Both the position numbers and the translations under genes were made by a program. The notes under the pieces are model-generated. The model had not been told where the DNA came from. It ran no database searches and saw nothing but the letters and a program-made list of their open reading frames with translations. A stretch of DNA of 64,000 nucleotides, taken from NCBI GenBank assembly GCA_963205525.1, contig CAUJJP010000193.1, positions 5,294 to 69,293 of the forward strand. The letters run 5' to 3'. This DNA comes from Pseudomonadota bacterium. Lineage in GTDB: Bacteria; Pseudomonadota; Gammaproteobacteria; Burkholderiales; Burkholderiaceae. The number at the start of each line of letters is the position of its first letter. The stretch's first letter is position 1. Shown piece after piece: positions 63,501 through 64,000 of the stretch.

Positions 63501-64000
63501 GGCCAATGCCGCGGACCCGCGCGCCTGGGCCAGCGCGCGGGCCAGCGGGATTCGAAGGCCCAGCGCGGCCTTCAGGCCGCCGCCGTCCCCGATCGCGCGA
63601 GCGCGAGCCTCGGCCCGGTCGAGCCACTCCGCCTGACGTTGCGCCGTCAGGCCGAAGCCGATGTCGCCGGCAACGAGCGCGGCCGCGGCTTCGGCGTCGA
63701 GTGCGCCGCGTTCCCGTGCCAGATCAGCCACCCGTTCGGCAAGAGCCTGAGCTGCCTGGACCTCGCCGGCGCCGTAGAGGCTGCGCGCCAGGTCGACCTG
63801 AAGGTCGAGCACAGAGTCAGGGCCCGCAACCGGCCCGGCCAGCGCCTGACGGATGGCCGCAGCGGCGCTAGCGAAGTCGCCGCTGCCGAAGGCTGCCGCG
63901 CCAGGACGTTCCGGCGGCATCGGCCAGCTCAGGCTGACCTGGGCCTGCAGCGGCGTCGTGGCCAGCGCCGCGACGGCGACCACGGCTGCGGCGACGAGCC
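60516..64000 (-). CDS. Exported TPR-CHAT caspase-like protease (5' end beyond window)
   Basis: At least 1155 residues are visible; the N-terminus lies past the right edge. The visible start reads VVAVAALATTPLQAQVSLS, a signal-peptide core and cleavage site, so the protein is probably periplasmic or secreted. A long stretch of tetratricopeptide-like helix pairs follows (for example LAEYQRLEGLMKGRVG, DILNSQAQVAYAMDMLGRHEQAAERYLD as two repeats). The C-terminal CHAT domain has the catalytic His in HLAAHGY and Cys in IAACDSASG, then LGLPFGLFGAGNRSTVLTLW and FWAPFVLYGG. CHAT proteins are cysteine proteases of the caspase clan. Proximity to the peptide gene suggests, but does not prove, that it processes the product. 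Confidence 0.88.
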   Translation of the reverse strand, partial: LVAAAVVAVAALATTPLQAQVSLSWPMPPERPGAAAFGSGDFASAAAAIRQALAGPVAGPDSVLDLQVDLARSLYGAGEVQAAQALAERVADLARERGALDAEAAAALVAGDIGFGLTAQRQAEWLDRAEARARAIGDGGGLKAALGLRIPLARALAQARGSAALAASTLEVLERQAPVARLGPGDRAWRWLVTARVLGQAGRSREALPLADAAAHAFGELLAAGHPIQLYTGLQQALLSRRLGDYADVRRRADELLSVARQSLPAHHPWTLEVMAIQAREAQRADDSPRALELARAVAEGAAVRYGENSVQHLSARTSIAEVQIGAGDAGQAAQALVPIVQLLGQQAPAGPAHRDALHVLATAFSKAGEVAKALRIWQELLAVELPVKGEHDDGVWATMNNIAAMYRDQGDDARALAEYQRLEGLMKGRVGRSQGGLVSVMNNRAEVLIRMRLLQDAILLLQDLVTVLQEDRQPLDVQLMRARSNLASAYGGLGQHEQALQLHERTLADRQRGLPAGHADILNSQAQVAYAMDMLGRHEQAAERYLDVYRLRKQRFGLSHPSTIVSARQAAGILANPLRRFEASRAIYAEAVRGIETLRDAAGLTEEVRQRYFSEFSQVYKNHARVLARLQRWEDAFDAIDLSKARTLVERTQATAASQGAAMSDADRRALAAAERRASVATNRLVLAPPASLEGLRAAELERDRAVEALQGLRGSLAHRYRWQTPFSGTLPAPRARAASDLEKGEVFVSFSLLGNALMAVAMDGQGRVEGRLLENQPGLVDALLALQQISAHRGGLPEVMIGSDRSPPRLLWRLADGGYRLLPVDQPAPAGARPEASEQGLVEHVSDTLGRAVPDFAWAAKRLIVSPDEQIAVVPLDRLERAGLPWIADREIVLAQSWTLHVLLKSRARDYAALRRADLLMIGDPSYSGGTAPQGTLRSGTVGPAPERAALTALPDLAWYRLPGSAAEVSSLAPLFALTPGTSLFTGDQATESTVRRLSDAGDLSRFRMIHLAAHGYVHPRIGQLSSVVLAEAQPGAARLPDADGYLTAGEWLGLRMKSDLVFIAACDSASGQQVSGEGILGLPFGLFGAGNRSTVLTLWSVYDQATAEFSRRFYEKVRAGDRFSTALARTKREFWQGDAGESWRAPAFWAPFVLYGG

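Overview
The window looks like the chromosome of a high-GC betaproteobacterium, probably Burkholderiales. The grounds are very G/C-rich third codon positions, a Bug/TctC-type tricarboxylate receptor, a fused IcmF mutase and long runs of CoA-dependent catabolic genes with ATGA/TGATG stop-start overlaps. I see no rRNA, tRNA, CRISPR array or insertion sequence.

Layout. (1) 1-12.3 kb, minus strand except one ligase: the first codons of a probable acyl-CoA dehydrogenase, TRAP permeases DctM/DctQ, an SDR, an alpha-methylacyl-CoA racemase, a 3-hydroxyacyl-CoA dehydrogenase, a plus-strand acyl-CoA ligase, then phosphatase, nitroreductase, APH-type kinase, acyl-CoA dehydrogenase and two SDRs. (2) 12.4-14.3 kb, plus: a zinc-type MDR and a MaoC-like protein. 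(3) 14.4-19.9 kb, minus: a CrtC/DUF7064-like protein, a second APH-type kinase, an unknown protein, a TRAP receptor DctP, an IclR and a MarR regulator. (4) 20.5-27.9 kb, minus: a branched-chain-type ABC importer (LivG-H-M-K-F) with a long-chain ligase and a crotonase. (5) 28-33.3 kb, minus: an AliA-like ligase, a MarR regulator, an SDR and an acetoacetyl-CoA synthetase homologue. (6) 33.4-41.1 kb, plus: a synthase-DUF35 fusion, an SCP2-type thiolase, a crotonase, BadH, BadI, two small hotdog subunits, a CoA-transferase and a thioesterase. (7) 41.1-58.6 kb: a minus MDR, then a long plus-strand run with MaoC, CitE-like, two acyl-CoA dehydrogenases, a dienoyl-CoA-reductase-like SDR, a Bug receptor, a ligase, EtfB/EtfA, IcmF, a thiolase, ETF-quinone oxidoreductase and a CaiB-type transferase. 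(8) 58.7-64 kb, minus: a distinct cassette with an exported TPR-CHAT protease (cut by the right edge), an 82-residue peptide ending in a Cys-Cys motif, and a radical SAM/SPASM maturase.

How it fits together. Regions 1-2 and 4-7 look like one catabolic island for an alicyclic or branched carboxylic acid: import (TRAP, ABC, Bug), activation (five different ligases), racemisation, dehydrogenation into ETF and ETF-QO, hydration, oxidation and ring cleavage by BadH/BadI, and clean-up of branched or gamma-hydroxy intermediates by IcmF and the APH/acyl-CoA-dehydrogenase pair. A 20-bp near-palindrome (consensus ATCGTACGCTAGCGTACGAT) lies in front of nearly every transcription unit of the island, which points to one shared regulon, perhaps run by the MarR protein at 29.7-30.2 kb. 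The two most novel items are that operator set and the rSAM/peptide/CHAT cassette at the right end, which has the form of an uncharacterised RiPP system.
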